Assembly (NCBI RefSeq): GCF_022690685.1
Contig: NZ_JALCYY010000022.1
Coordinates: 1 to 64,000, forward strand
Source of the DNA: Anaeromyxobacter terrae
GTDB taxonomy: Bacteria; Myxococcota; Myxococcia; Myxococcales; Anaeromyxobacteraceae
DNA: 64,000 bases
Direction of reading: 5' to 3'
The notes beneath the pieces are model-generated. The model was not told where the DNA came from. It saw only the letters and a list, made by a program, of their open reading frames with translations, and ran no database searches. Below are positions 1 through 13,000 of the stretch, piece by piece. The position numbers and the translations under genes were made by a program. Numbering within the stretch: position 1 is the stretch's first letter; the number at the start of each line of letters is the position of its first letter.

Positions 1-222
1 CGGCTCGAGGCCGCGCTGGCCGACGCAGACGCCCGCATCCTCGCCGGCTGGCTCGCCTCGCTCGAGCCGCCCGCCCGCGCGGCGCTCGGGCCGCGCGCGC
101 GCCTGCTCGCCGGCCCGCGCCTGCGGGCGGCGAGCCGCTCCGCCTACCGCGACGCGCTGCGGGCGCACCTCTCCGACGCGGCGCGGGCGGCGGGGGTCAC
201 GTGCCTCCGCGGTTCGGTGTAG
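1..222 (+). CDS. C-terminal part of an unknown protein
   Basis: An open frame enters from the left edge and stops with TAG at 220-222, giving 73 residues of an Ala/Arg/Leu-rich C-terminus that ends in CLRGSV. Codon positions show the strong G/C third-base bias of the real genes around it. The next gene starts 12 bases after the stop, so the two are probably cotranscribed. No family is recognisable from this fragment. Confidence 0.55.
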   Translation, partial: RLEAALADADARILAGWLASLEPPARAALGPRARLLAGPRLRAASRSAYRDALRAHLSDAARAAGVTCLRGSV

Positions 223-234
223 ACTCCCGCCCCC

Positions 235-1119
235 ATGTCAGACCCCGGGACGACCTCCTGCGCCGACTGTGGCGGCAGCGGCTACGTCGTGGAGCAGGTG
301 CTCGGGCAGCCCGCGCGGGCGCGGCGCTGCACGTGCCAGTCCGCCTGCCCCCGCTGCGGCGAGACCGGCTACACGCTCGTCCCGTCGGGCGGCTCGATGG
401 TCGCGCAGGTCTGCTCGTGCCGGCACCTCGACGAGCGCATCGGCGTGTTCAACCAGATCGGCATCCCCGCCGCCGTCGCGAAGGCCTCGTTCGACGGGTT
501 CAAGAGCTGGTCGCAGGACCACGCCAAGGCCAAGGCGGTCGCCGAGGACTTCGCGCGCAAGTTCCGCAAGGACGCTCCGACGAAGGGCTACCTCCTCTAC
601 GGGCGCCCAGGGGCGGGCAAGACGCACCTCCTCGTCGCGACGCTCCGCTACCTCGCGCTCGAGAAGGGCGTCGGCGGCCGGTACGTCGAGTTCATGCTGC
701 TGCTCTCCGACATCCGCTCCGGCTTCGACGCGAACCGCGGCCACATGGAGATCCTGCGGCCGCTCCTCTCCGTCCCGGTGCTCGCCATCGACGAGCTCGG
801 CAAGGAGCGCGGCACCGAGTGGGAGCGCTCGATGCTCGACGAGCTCATCAGCCGCCGCTTCAACTCCGGCCTCGCGACGCTGTTCGCGACGAACTACTTC
901 CTCGAGGCGCGCGCCCCCGCCGAGGAGCCGGGCCGCGTCGTGCGCACCCGCTCGCCCGAGTTCCAGCGCGACGCCGAGGCGATGACGCTCTCCCAGCGCG
1001 TGGGCGATCGCATCTACTCGCGGCTCAACGAGATGTGCAGCTTCGTGAAGCTCGACCCGGGCCACGACCTCCGCAAGGACCGGCACGGCGCCGGGAGCGG
1101 CGGCTTCTGGGGGTCGTGA
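235..1119 (+). CDS. DnaC/IstB-like AAA+ ATPase with N-terminal zinc-binding Cys clusters
   Basis: The 294-residue protein starts with paired cysteine motifs (CADCGGSGY at 9-17, CTC at 32-34, CPRCGETGY at 38-46, CSC at 60-62) that resemble a DnaJ-type zinc-binding region. It is followed by a helicase-loader-like AAA+ domain with Walker A GRPGAGKTH near 123-131 and Walker B LAIDELG near 183-189. DnaC/DnaI/IstB proteins use this fold to load a helicase or remodel DNA complexes; which partner this one serves cannot be told from sequence. The ATG at 235 lies 12 bases after the preceding stop and before the first Cys motif. There is no transposase nearby, so an IstB role is unlikely. It converges with lysC. 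Confidence 0.8.
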   Translation: MSDPGTTSCADCGGSGYVVEQVLGQPARARRCTCQSACPRCGETGYTLVPSGGSMVAQVCSCRHLDERIGVFNQIGIPAAVAKASFDGFKSWSQDHAKAKAVAEDFARKFRKDAPTKGYLLYGRPGAGKTHLLVATLRYLALEKGVGGRYVEFMLLLSDIRSGFDANRGHMEILRPLLSVPVLAIDELGKERGTEWERSMLDELISRRFNSGLATLFATNYFLEARAPAEEPGRVVRTRSPEFQRDAEAMTLSQRVGDRIYSRLNEMCSFVKLDPGHDLRKDRHGAGSGGFWGS

Positions 1120-1189
1120 ACGGCGACGAGCGGCTCGCCCGCGCGCGTCCACGGACGCCCGCCGCGGGGCCGCCCTCGCGCGCCGCAGC

Positions 1190-2353
1190 TCAGCCGATGA
1201 GCCGCCGGTGGAGCTCCCTCGCCGCGTCGGGCAGCGCGCGCGCGTCGCAGTAGGCCGTCACCCGCAGCGCGGAGGTGAAGAGCGCGCGGGCGGGCGCGCC
1301 GAGCCCGTCGAGCACGCCGGTCACCTCGCGCAGCACCCGGTGCCCGGCGGAGAGCCCGGTCCCGACCACCGATACCGCACCGAGCCCCTCGTCGGCGATG
1401 TCGATCCCCGGCACGTCCGCGCGGAGGGCGCGCGCGAGGAGCTCCCAGTCGTGCACGTTCTCGAGCGCGAGGACGAGCCCGGCGCGCGTGCCCGGCATCG
1501 CGATCTCCGCGGCGATGGCGCCGCGCCCCTCGAGCCGCTCCAGCACGGCGGGCAGCGCGCCGGCGGGCAGCCCGAGCAGGGCGAGCTCCTTCTGCGTGGC
1601 GACCCCGGCGATCCGCTCCGGGTGCGTCCCGCCACGGACGACGGTCTCCTCCGCCCCGCCGAACGTCGAGCGGGCGTGGATGGCGATGCCCTTCTCCTTC
1701 GCGAACTCGACCGCCTGCGCGTTCAGCACCTTCGCGCCAGCCTGCGCGAGCTCCTGCATCTCGTCGTAGGAGAGCGCGTCGAGCCGCCGCGCCGAGGGGA
1801 CGACGCGCGGGTCCGCGGAGAACACCCCCGCGACGTCCGAGTAGATCTCGCAGTCGCCGCCGAGCGCCGCGGCGAGCGCGACCGCGGTCGTGTCCGAGCC
1901 GCCGCGGCCGAGCGTCGTCACCTCCTTGCGCGGAGAGACGCCCTGGAACCCGGCCACGATGACGACCTTGCCGCGGGCGAGCTCCTCCTGCACGCGGTAC
2001 GGCCTCACCTCGATGATGCGCGCGGAGGCGTGCGCGTCGGTGGTGATGATGCCCGACTGGCTCCCGGTGAAGCTGATCGCGTCGACGCCCTGGTCCTGGA
2101 GCGCCATCGAGAGGAGCGCCATCGAGATGCGCTCGCCGGCGGTGAGGAGCATGTCGAGCTCGCGCCGGGGCGGAGCGGCGGAGACCTGCTTCGCGAGCGC
2201 GAGGAGCTCGTCGGTCGTGTCGCCCATCGCGGAGACGACCACGCACACGTCCTTGCCCGCGCGCCGGGCCGCCGCGACCTTCGCGGCCACCTTGCGCATC
2301 TTCTCGACGTCGGCGACGGACGAGCCGCCGTACTTCTGCACGACCACCGGCAT
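1190..2353 (-). CDS. lysC: aspartate kinase (aspartokinase)
   Basis: This 387-residue protein has the amino-acid kinase N-terminus KYGGSSV at 7-13, the glycine-rich segments of that fold, and a C-terminal regulatory half of about 150 residues consistent with paired ACT domains. Aspartate kinase phosphorylates L-aspartate in the first step of the Lys, Met, Thr and Ile pathway and is usually feedback-inhibited through the ACT domains. The ATG at 2353 has a strong GGAGGT site six bases upstream. The length is close to the usual ~400 residues of monofunctional bacterial aspartokinases. It is divergent from rpoZ and stands alone, with no other lysine genes in the window. Confidence 0.95.
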   Translation of the reverse strand: MPVVVQKYGGSSVADVEKMRKVAAKVAAARRAGKDVCVVVSAMGDTTDELLALAKQVSAAPPRRELDMLLTAGERISMALLSMALQDQGVDAISFTGSQSGIITTDAHASARIIEVRPYRVQEELARGKVVIVAGFQGVSPRKEVTTLGRGGSDTTAVALAAALGGDCEIYSDVAGVFSADPRVVPSARRLDALSYDEMQELAQAGAKVLNAQAVEFAKEKGIAIHARSTFGGAEETVVRGGTHPERIAGVATQKELALLGLPAGALPAVLERLEGRGAIAAEIAMPGTRAGLVLALENVHDWELLARALRADVPGIDIADEGLGAVSVVGTGLSAGHRVLREVTGVLDGLGAPARALFTSALRVTAYCDARALPDAARELHRRLIG

Positions 2354-2502
2354 GGGGGACCTCCGGGCGGGAGAGCTTGCCCGCGGAGCGCCCGGCGGTA
2401 AAGGGCCGCGGGGCGAGCGGGGCGGCCCCTCGCCTGCCCGCCGGCGTGTGCGATATCTGGGGCCCGCACGGTACGGCGGGGAGGCCCGCCCGCAGCTGGA
2501 GG

Positions 2503-2530
2503 TTGACCCCCGCGAAAGACCCTCTTATGT
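2503..2530 (+). promoter_or_regulatory. candidate sigma-70-type promoter of rpoZ
   Basis: TTGACC at 2503-2508 and TTATGT at 2525-2530 are separated by 16 bases and sit 36 bases before the rpoZ ATG. This is the only good match in the 213-base gap between lysC and rpoZ. Confidence 0.55.
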
Positions 2531-2566
2531 TCCGCCGTTCCGCCGTTCCGGAAAGAAGGTAGAGCT

Positions 2567-2833
2567 ATGGCCCGCGTCACCGTCGAAGACTGCCTCCCCA
2601 TGGTCGACAACCGCTTCGCGCTCGTGCTCCTCGCGACCAAGCGGACCCGTCAGCTGATGGCGGGCGCACGGCCCCTCCAGGGCATGACCAAGAACAAGCC
2701 GCCCGTGCTCGCCCTCCGCGAGATCGCGACGGGCAAGGTGCGCTTCGACCGCTCGGTGAAGGACGCGCTCTCCGGCAAGTTCGACAAGGAGAAGTCGACG
2801 ATCCCGGCCGGCCAGACCCGCACGCTGCGCTAG
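2567..2833 (+). CDS. rpoZ: RNA polymerase omega subunit
   Basis: The 88-residue product begins [17 protein letters not shown] and contains [12 protein letters not shown], the conserved helix of the omega subunit that clamps the C-terminal part of beta-prime and helps RNA polymerase assembly. Size and motif order match the family. A purine-rich ribosome site (AGAAGGTAGAG) precedes the ATG. The gene is monocistronic here, with its own promoter and a hairpin terminator. In many proteobacteria rpoZ lies with gmk and spoT; that linkage is absent on this side. Confidence 0.95.
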   Translation: MARVTVEDCLPMVDNRFALVLLATKRTRQLMAGARPLQGMTKNKPPVLALREIATGKVRFDRSVKDALSGKFDKEKSTIPAGQTRTLR

Positions 2834-2858
2834 CCGCGCGTCCGAGCGTCGCCGCACC

Positions 2859-2899
2859 CGCGGGGCGTGTCCGAGAGGGCGCGCCCCGCGCGCTTTCTC
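2859..2899 (+). terminator. rho-independent terminator of rpoZ
   Basis: A perfect 9-bp stem (CGCGGGGCG at 2859-2867, CGCCCCGCG at 2882-2890) is followed shortly by a pyrimidine tract TTTCTCC. It lies between the convergent rpoZ and the unknown gene ending at 2919. Confidence 0.6.
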
Positions 2900-2918
2900 C
2901 CGCCCCCCTCCGCCCTCG

Positions 2919-3605
2919 TCACGAGAGAGCGCGCGTCCCCAGGTAGGCGAGCTTCTCCCACCCTCCGAGCCGGTAGCTCTGGCGCAGCTCGCGGAGGAGC
3001 CCCTCGATGTCGGCGTCCTCGACGAACCGCCCCTCGAGCCACCGCGCGTAGCCGCCGCCGAGCCGGTTCGCCTCCCGGTAGCGCGCGAGCGCCTCGGGGC
3101 CGAGGTGCGGGTGGTAGCGGACGCGCTCGAACAGCCGCCGCCGGAGCGCGCCGCTCGTCCGGCGGAGGCCGCGCCGCCACAGGTGCAGGAGCAGGACCGC
3201 GAACTTGTCCACCTCCGCCTGCGCCTCCAGCTCGAGGAGCGACACCGGCCGCCCCGCCGCGGCGCGGGTCGCGAGGTAGACGAAGTGCGAGACGCCCTCG
3301 GCGGCGCAGGCGACGCGCGCGAGCGCTGCGCGCGCCACGAGGCGCGGGCGGCGGTGGTGCGGATCGGCCGCCGCCGCGGTCTCCATCACCGCGTCGTCGA
3401 GGTAGAGCCCGAGCGCGACGCCGTCCTCCTCCTCGAGGACGAGCAGCTCCTCCGGCGCCTCGGGCACCCGCCCGGCGGCCTTCGCCGCGTCGCGCCCGAC
3501 GAGGAACGCGCCGACGCGCGGCGCCTCCACGGCGTAGATCGCCTCGAGCTCGCCCTGGAGGAACGCGAGCGTCCGCCCCGCCCGGCCGCGCGCCGCCCGC
3601 GTCAC
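2919..3605 (-). CDS. conserved hypothetical protein, second gene of a coupled pair
   Basis: A 228-residue soluble protein, alpha-helical in appearance, with acidic stretches (EELLVLEEEDG) in the middle and an Arg-rich C-terminal half. No catalytic motif is recognised. The GTG start at 3605 overlaps the TGA of the upstream gene in a GTGA junction, so translation is probably coupled and the two products are likely to act together. Through the upstream gene it may be part of a CIRCE-controlled unit divergent from groESL, which would make it a candidate heat-stress protein; that is inference from position only. Confidence 0.75.
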   Translation of the reverse strand: MTRAARGRAGRTLAFLQGELEAIYAVEAPRVGAFLVGRDAAKAAGRVPEAPEELLVLEEEDGVALGLYLDDAVMETAAAADPHHRRPRLVARAALARVACAAEGVSHFVYLATRAAAGRPVSLLELEAQAEVDKFAVLLLHLWRRGLRRTSGALRRRLFERVRYHPHLGPEALARYREANRLGGGYARWLEGRFVEDADIEGLLRELRQSYRLGGWEKLAYLGTRALS

Positions 3606-4222
3606 TGCGGCAGGTCTCCCTTGCCGCGCGGCGCCCCGGGCCCGGCGAAGAGCGCGACGCCCCGCTCGCGGAGCAGCTGCGCGACGCGCTCCGAGCGCGT
3701 CTGGAGGAAGCGCTCGTAGAGCCGCACGAGGCCGCGGTTCGAGCGCAGGTCCGAGAGCTCCGCGATCTCGGCGAACAGATCGACGAACTGCCCGAAGCGC
3801 CCGGAGAGCTCGGCGTAGAGCGCGTCGAGGCCCGGGCCGCGCTCGGACTCGGCGAGGGCGGAGTAAGCGCGCTCCCCCATGGCGATGTAGTAGTCGACGT
3901 CGACCGGCGAGCGCGCGAGCGAGTCGCCGAAGAAGCCCGAGACGAAGAGCGCGGTGTCGCCGAGGCGGCGCAGGTGCGCGGCGCGCGCGCGGCGATCCGC
4001 CTGCAGCGCGCGGAGCAGGACGAGCGCGAGCGGCTCGGAGTGGACGGTCCCGTCCGCGTCCTCGACGAACAGCCGCTCCGTCTCGAGGAACCGGGTGAGG
4101 AGATCGACGAGGTAGAACTCGGTGACCTCCTGGATCTTGAGCCTGCGGGTGGAGAGGGTGTCCGCGACGAGCTCGCGGAACCACTCCTGCGCGGACTTGC
4201 CGACCAGGATCGACTGGCTCAC
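3602..4222 (-). CDS. conserved hypothetical protein, first gene of a coupled pair next to groESL
   Basis: A 206-residue, mostly helical protein starting with GTG at 4222 (VSQSILVGKSAQEWFREL). The start is chosen because good protein-like sequence begins here and a GAGGAGG ribosome site lies about 11 bases upstream; the in-frame extension further upstream crosses the regulatory region. No signal peptide, membrane segment or known motif was found. It is divergent from groES, and a CIRCE-type operator lies in its own upstream region (4412-4434), suggesting HrcA control. The function is unknown. Confidence 0.75.
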   Translation of the reverse strand: MSQSILVGKSAQEWFRELVADTLSTRRLKIQEVTEFYLVDLLTRFLETERLFVEDADGTVHSEPLALVLLRALQADRRARAAHLRRLGDTALFVSGFFGDSLARSPVDVDYYIAMGERAYSALAESERGPGLDALYAELSGRFGQFVDLFAEIAELSDLRSNRGLVRLYERFLQTRSERVAQLLRERGVALFAGPGAPRGKGDLPQ

Positions 4223-4411
4223 GGCTGCCGGGCCCTCCTCTCGCCCCCCCACGAAGCGCCCTCCCCGACCGGCGGAGAGAGACCTCTCCAAGACGGTACG
4301 CTTCGTGATCTCGCGCGGCAACTTGCCGCACTTTGGGCGGATTTCCCCGAGCCGTGCGCCGCGCCGCGCCACGCCGAGCAGCCCGGCCGCACGACTGCCA
4401 GCCGCCGCCTC

Positions 4412-4434
4412 GGCACTCGATCGGGGTGACTGCC
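4412..4434 (-). promoter_or_regulatory. CIRCE-type operator facing the unknown gene pair
   Basis: On the minus strand GGCAGTC, nine spacer bases and GAGTGCC form an inverted repeat with one mismatch, the arm and spacer geometry of the HrcA-binding CIRCE element. With two further bases on the left (CTGGCAGTC) its arms equal those of the groES-proximal copy. A further half-site GACTGCCAG lies at 4393-4401. Confidence 0.65.
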
Positions 4435-4490
4435 AGCCGCAGGCGTAAAAGGCGCCCGTTTTCAAGGATTTCCGGATCCGCGCTGGTCGC

Positions 4491-4518
4491 TTGACACGTG
4501 GGGGGCGGTGGTTAGGAT
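4491..4518 (+). promoter_or_regulatory. sigma-70-type promoter of groESL
   Basis: TTGACA at 4491-4496 and TAGGAT at 4513-4518 are 16 bases apart. The predicted start site near 4525 falls just before the CIRCE element at 4530, the usual arrangement for HrcA-repressed chaperonin operons. Confidence 0.8.
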
Positions 4519-4529
4519 CCGCCGCGCCG

Positions 4530-4556
4530 CTGGCAGTCGGTTCGGTCGAGTGCCAG
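4530..4556 (+). promoter_or_regulatory. CIRCE operator of groESL
   Basis: CTGGCAGTC, nine bases, GAGTGCCAG. The consensus CIRCE is TTAGCACTC-N9-GAGTGCTAA; this is a GC-shifted version with the same 9-9-9 layout, extended by flanking CG pairs to 4528-4558. It places groESL under a heat-inducible HrcA repressor, whose gene is not in this window. Confidence 0.8.
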
Positions 4557-4620
4557 CGGCGAAGAACGACCTTCTTCACCGTCCCGGCGCGGCGCGTCGG
4601 GAACACACCGGAGGCATCCA

Positions 4621-6600
<1,980 letters not shown>

Positions 6601-6669
6601 CTCGCCTCCCGCTGGCGTCGCGCCCGCCTCAGGGCGGCGCGGACCGCGGGACCGCTCGCAGGAATCGAA

Positions 6670-6699
6670 GGGCCGCCGGGAGACCGGCGGCCCTTTTTC
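6670..6699 (+). terminator. rho-independent terminator of groESL
   Basis: The 10-bp stem GGGCCGCCGG / CCGGCGGCCC with a GAGA loop is followed by TTTTTCT. The same hairpin, with paired base changes, recurs after the groEL relic at 15627. Confidence 0.9.
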
Positions 6700-7015
6700 T
6701 ATTGGCATTTCCATTCCCGCCGCTGGACGAGCGCGGTCGCGCTGCGCCCGGTCTCCGCCCCTCGCCGGTCACGTGTACGAGGTTCGCGGGGTGTCGGTCG
6801 AGGCTCTGCAGGTACTCCTGCGCTCACGGTGATCGACGGGTGCGGCGTTCGGCCGCGAGCCCGTGAAATCCACCATTCGTGTGTGCTGGACCGCCTGGAG
6901 GACGAGCACCCGACCGAGCCCTTGTGTTTCACGCGGCGTGTAGAACTATGCCCGGACGCGGCGTGAAGGGTCGGATCCCTCTGGACCCTCACCCTCGGAA
7001 CCAGGGGGGTCATCG
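6700..7015. other. intergenic leader of the Rhs island, no gene seen
   Basis: A 316-base stretch between the groEL terminator and the Rhs start. No convincing coding frame, tRNA or repeat was found. A weak promoter-like pair, TTGTGT near 6923 and AACTAT 16 bases later, precedes the Rhs gene; the base composition is already less G/C-biased than in groEL. Confidence 0.4.
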
Positions 7016-10000
7016 ATGTTCGCCGGGATCGTCGCAGCACAACTGCTGTTCTTGACGCAGGGAGTCTGTGCCACGGGGAGTACGCGTACCTGCAAGCTCA
7101 GCGGCTGCGCCGCTGCCGAGCAGGTCTGCCTCGACGGCCGGACGTGGGGCACGTGCACGTGCACGCGCTGCGACGACGCGAACGTGTGCACCGCAGACAG
7201 CTGGGGGGGAACGAGCTGTCGCTACGATCCCGTACCCGTGGAGGACGACGGAGACTCTTGCACGACGGACAGCTGCGATCCCGTCAAAGGGATGCTTCAC
7301 GTCGCAATCGCGGGCTGCACAGTCACGCCTCCCGACCCGTCGACGGTGGCGAGTCCGCTCAGCAGCACGTCCATCACGTCGTTCGCCGATTCGGTAGCGT
7401 TTCTCTACTCGGGAACGAATCGCATCCAGTTCGGTGTCGCTGCCGGCGCGATCGATCTCACGCGTATCGCGGTCGCGCGCGGCAAGGCGCTCTCGAGCGA
7501 GGGCGTTCCGGTTTCGGGCGCGCTGGTGACGATCGTCGGGCGCCCGCAGTTCGGTCATACGTACACCCGAAGCGATGGCAGCTACGACCTCGTCGTGAAC
7601 GGAGGAGAGCAGGTCGTGGCGCAGGTCGCGAAGGCAGGGTTTCTCCCCGCGCACGCGCGGGCTTTCGCACGACCACTGGACTACACGCCTCTCGAAGACG
7701 TCATCTTGCTCCCACACGATGCTAGGGTCACCAGGGTCGCCATGGGGATCTCGGCGACGCAGGTCGCACGTGGCTCGGCGGTCGATGACGGCGCCGGCGT
7801 GCGGCAGGCCACGGTGGTGTTTCCTCCTGGGACCTACGCTGGGATTTCTCTTCCCGATGGGACGAGCCAGCAGCTCTCCACGATGAACGTGCGCTTTACC
7901 GAATACACGGCGACGCCATACGGGAAGAAGGCGATGCCGGGCGAGCTCCCCCCGACCAGCGCCTACACATACGCAATCGAGCTGGGAGCCGACGAAGCGG
8001 TCGCGGCGGGAGCGACCGAGGTCAAGTTCAATCAGGCCGTAGCGATGTACATCGAGAATTACCTAGCGTTCCCCGTGGGCGGACGTGTGCCCGTGGGGTA
8101 TTACGACCGGGCGAAGGGGAAATGGGTCCCTTCGAACGACGGTCGAGTCGTCGCGATCTTGGGCGTGAATGCCGGGCTCGCCGCGCTCGACGTAGACGGA
8201 AGCGGGTTCGAAGCGACCCCGACGCAGCTATCGGCTCTCGGAATCACTGACGCGGAGCGAATCGAGCTCGCCGGCCTTTATCAAGCCGGTCGGAGCCTCT
8301 GGCGCGTGCAGGTGACCCATTTCACACCGTGGGACTGCAACTGGCCCTACGGTTGTAAGGACGCGGACGGCGACGGCAAGCCGGACTGTGCGCAGCCGAA
8401 CGCTCCGCCACCTAAGGAGCACCACGACGACTGCAACAGTACGCAGACGGGTTCGATCATCGAGTGCCAGAACCAAACGCTCGGCGAGAAGGTGTCCGTG
8501 GTTGGGACGCCGTTCGAGCTCTACTACAAGAGCGACCGTGCTTCAGGATACAAGGCGGCGAACACTGCCAGGATCCCAATCACCGGCGCTGTCGTTCCGC
8601 CAGGCCTGCTGAAGATCGAGGTCGAACTCGGGATCGCGGGGCGCAGCTTCAAATACGACTTCGTGCCTCCGTTCTCGCCGGACCAAAGCTTCACGTTCGA
8701 GTGGGACGGAAAGGATGCGTATTCTCGTGAGCTACGGGGAAGAGCGGCGCTGAGCATTCGCATCGGATATTCCTACGATACAGTCTACTTGGAGCCCTCA
8801 GACCGAAACGGTCCGATGAGCTTCGGCGCGCTCTCGGGGAGCGGCGTCTCATTCTCGGCAACCCGGTCCCGCGGCCCCGTCACGATATACCAAGCGTGGA
8901 ACACGTCGTTGGGCGCGTGGGCGCCTCGGGCCGCGGGTCTCGGCGGGTGGGCACTGAGCCCGCACCACGGGTACGACCCGGTCGGTAGAATCGTGTACTT
9001 CGGGGACGGAAAGCAGCGGCGCCTCGCAGAGCTTCCGCCCATCATGACGACGTTCTCGGGCGGGGGCACCGACACCGGCGATGGGATTCCAGCCGGGCAA
9101 GCATCCCTGTCCGCTCCGATCGCCGTCGGCGTGGCACCGGATGGAACCGTGTACATCGGCGACGGTAGCCGAGTGCGAAGGGTCGGGCAGGACGGACTCA
9201 TCACCACGGTCGCTGGAATCGTCGGCACGTGCAGAGAAGCCGGCGAAGGGGGCGCAGCAATCGGCGCCTGCCTGGGTGCAAAGGACGTCGAGGTGGAGGA
9301 GGACGGAGCGCTTCTCGTCGCCGATTATCACGCTTCGGGGGGTCGGTACGTTTCAAGGATCATTCGGATCACACCGGACGGCCTCATCCACATCGTCGCA
9401 GGCAATGGGACCACCGGATTCTCCGGGGATGGTGGGCCGGCGACGCTGGCCATGATCGACCAGCCGTTGACTGCTGTTCGCGGCCCCGACGGGAGCATCT
9501 TCTTCAACGAGTACAGCTGTCGCGTTCGGAGAGTGGATCCCGTCGGAACGATCAGCACCATCGCCGGGACGGGCGTGTGCGGTTCGTCAACCTTCGTCGA
9601 GGGCAGCCGCGCAGCGAGCGTGAGCTTCTTCGCGCGCGGGGCGCAGATCGGGGTTGGGGGCGACGGGAGCGTCTACATCCCGGACTGGGACGGTTCGATG
9701 TACCGTACCTCGCCGTACCTGCGCGTGCTCCGCGTGACGCCGGAAGGCGCGGTCTACACCTTCGCTGGCAACAACGACGACCACGTCACGGGCGATGGGG
9801 GACAGGCACGCCTGGCGGGGGTCGGCTGGGTATTCAGCGTCACTGTCGGTCCAGACGGAAGCGTGTATCTCGGTGAGGGCGACCTGTGGCTTGGGACAGG
9901 GGACAACCTGGTGCGTCGCATCAGGCCCGACGGGGTCATCACGACGCTTGCGGGGAAGTATCAAGGCGGAACGACGCAGGAGGGCGTCGTGGCGACCGAG

Positions 10001-13000
10001 GGCGCCCTCTCGCGCCCCGAGGGCCTCGCAATCGGTCCCGACGGATCCCTGTACGTTGCCTCGTCGTGGTCGAAGAGAGTGAAGAAGGTGGCGCTCCCGC
10101 TCCCGGGGCATGTCGCAGGGAACATCGCGGTCGCGAGCTTTTCGGGGAAGGACCTCTACGTCTTTGATGCTAAAGGGCGGCACCTTCGAACGTTGGACAC
10201 ACGGACCGGTCTGGCGTCACATTCGTTCGCCTACGACTCATCGGGACTTCTCGCATCCATCGCGGACGTCGACGGCAATACGACGCGTATCGAGCGCGAT
10301 GGGCAGGGCTCGCCCGTCGCCCTGCTGGCGCCCAATGGCCAGCGTACCGATTTCGTGGTGGATGCCGACGGGTATCTCAGGAGCGTGGCCAACCCCGCGG
10401 GAGAGGCGACGACGTTCGCATATTTCCCCGGGGGCTTGCTCTCGACCTACGTCGATCCGCGGCAGAACTCACACACGTTTGGCTACGACACTCTCGGCCG
10501 CCTCACCAGCGATGCGAACCCCGCGGGAGGCCTGAAGAACCTCGCCCGATCTGAGCGGACGGACGGTTACACCGTGTCGCTGACGAGCGCGTTCGACGCA
10601 ACCACGTCTCTGGCGTACGTGTACGAGGTCCAGGAAGCAGCTACCGGAGACCGCACGAATACGGACACCGAGCCGGACGGTTCCCAGACGACAACGGTGC
10701 GGACCGCGAGCGGGAGCATGGTCACCACGTTCGCCGATGGGACGGTCGTCAGTACGTCGCAGGCGCCTGATCCACGATTTGGGCTTCACGCGCCGTTAGC
10801 CGCCACCAGCATGTCCACGCCGGGCGGTCTCTCAATGACGACGCTACAGAGTCGTTCCGTCGTCCTTGCCGACCCAAACGACCTCCTGAGCGTGACGTCA
10901 GCCTCAAGCAGTCTTACCGTTAACGGTCGTGCGTTCACGGAGACGTACAACGCGACGACTCGGCGCCTCACCGCGACGACCCCCGCAGGCAGAACAGCAC
11001 GTCGGGTGTTCGATGAGCGGGGGCACGTAGTGCGGCTCGAGCCGGCAGGCTATCCCGCCCTGAACGCGATCACCCTCGCATACGACAGCTCGGGCCGGGT
11101 CACACTTGTCGAGCAAGGCAGCCGTACGCTGGGCATCGCGTACGACAGCGCCGGGCTCCCCAGTACGCTGACAGAGCCGTCGCGCGATCCGGTTCGGCTT
11201 TGGTACGACCTCGCTGGAAGGACCCGGCAAGCGGATCTGCCTGGGAACCGGAGCGTTCTCTACGGATACGACGCGAATGGCAACATGACTAGCATAGAGC
11301 CGCCGGGGCGGACAGCACACGTATTTGGCTTTGACTCGGTAAACAGGCTCGACACATACAATCCGCCGGCAGTTCCGAGCCTCGATCTCACGCCTACTGT
11401 TTATGAGTATGGATTTGATGATGCACTCACGGCCACCCTGCTCCCGGATGGAAGCTCGATTGCCATCACCCATGAACGAGGCGTGACGGGATACTCAACT
11501 GGGCGCATCGGTTCCCTGACCACATGGCGCGGAACCACATCCCTGTCCTACGATCTGGCCGGGCGCCTCGCCGTACTCACGGCGCCTGGGGGAGAAGCCC
11601 TGTCCAAAGGCTACGATGGGGCCCTACTTACTTCCGAGATTTCCACTGGGTCTGTGTCCGGCTCCGTCACGTTCGGCTACGACACTGATCTGCGACTTGC
11701 GACTGTCGCAGTGGACGGGGCTCCGGTCAGTAACAGTTATGACGACGACGGGCTACTGACGAGTGCGGGTCAGCTGTCTATCGTGCGCCATCCAGCGACA
11801 GGGCTCGCCACGTCCACTTCGCTAGGCGTCATCTCTACGGCGCAGTCGTACAATGGGTATGGAGAACTCGAGAGCTTCAGTGCCGCCGCGGGGGCGTCGA
11901 CTCTGTATTCCTACGTGCTCGTTAGCGACACATTGGGGCGCATCTCGTCCAAGACCGAGAACATTGGCGGTGTAACGACAGCATACGACTATGGATATGA
12001 CACCGCAGGGCGGCTCTCCGACGTAACTGTGAACGGGCAGCTTGTCGCGACGTACCTATACGATGCGAACGGGAACCGGCTACAGAAGACGAGCGCCGCT
12101 GGCGTTGAAGAGGGTGCCACAGACGCGCAAGATCGGATGCTCTCCTACGGTAGCGCCACATATACATACGGTCCCAACGGGGACCTGCGGACCAGGGCGG
12201 TCGGAGACGAGATGACAGCATATGCCTACGATCCCTTCGGAAACCTGGTAGCGGTGACGTTGCCCGATGGGACCCAGCTCGACTATTTGGTGGATGCTCG
12301 GAACCGCCGTATCGGCAAGAAGGTAAACGGTCAGTTGGTGGAAGGCTTCCTGTATCAGGATCAACTCAAGCCTATCGCTTGGCTCGACAGCTCTGGAAAC
12401 ATCCGCGCTCGGTTTGTGTACGGAACAGGAGTTAACGTTCCGGAGTACATGCAAACCGTCGATGCCACGTACCGCATCCTGACTGACCACCTCGGCAGCC
12501 CGAGGCTCGTCGTCAACACGAGTAATGGAGCGGTGGCCCAGCGACTCGATTATGACGAGTGGGGACATGTAACGTACGACTCCAACCCCGGATTTCAGCC
12601 GTTCGGGTTCGCGGGAGGGCTCTACGATCGCGACACGGGGCTCGTCAGGTTCGGCGCGAGGGACTACGATCCGCAGACTGGGAGGTGGACGAACAAGGAC
12701 CCGATCCGCTTCGCGGCCGGGCTGAATCTCTACGCGTACGTGGACAACGACCCGGCCAACCGTACTGATCCAAAGGGCCTGTATGGCACGACGAGCTGCG
12801 CGCCGTACGATGCGCGATGTCAGCAAAACGGGCATCCGTACTACTGCGAGATCGCACCGATGTTCTGTGAGTTCTTCCCCAAGAATGAACCAGTGTCAGA
12901 TTGCATGAGGAAGTGCCTGCAGGACTACGACAAGCAACGCGACACGAACGTCTGCGAAGACAAGTCGAATCCCTTCAAGAATCCGGATCCGTCGTTCGAG

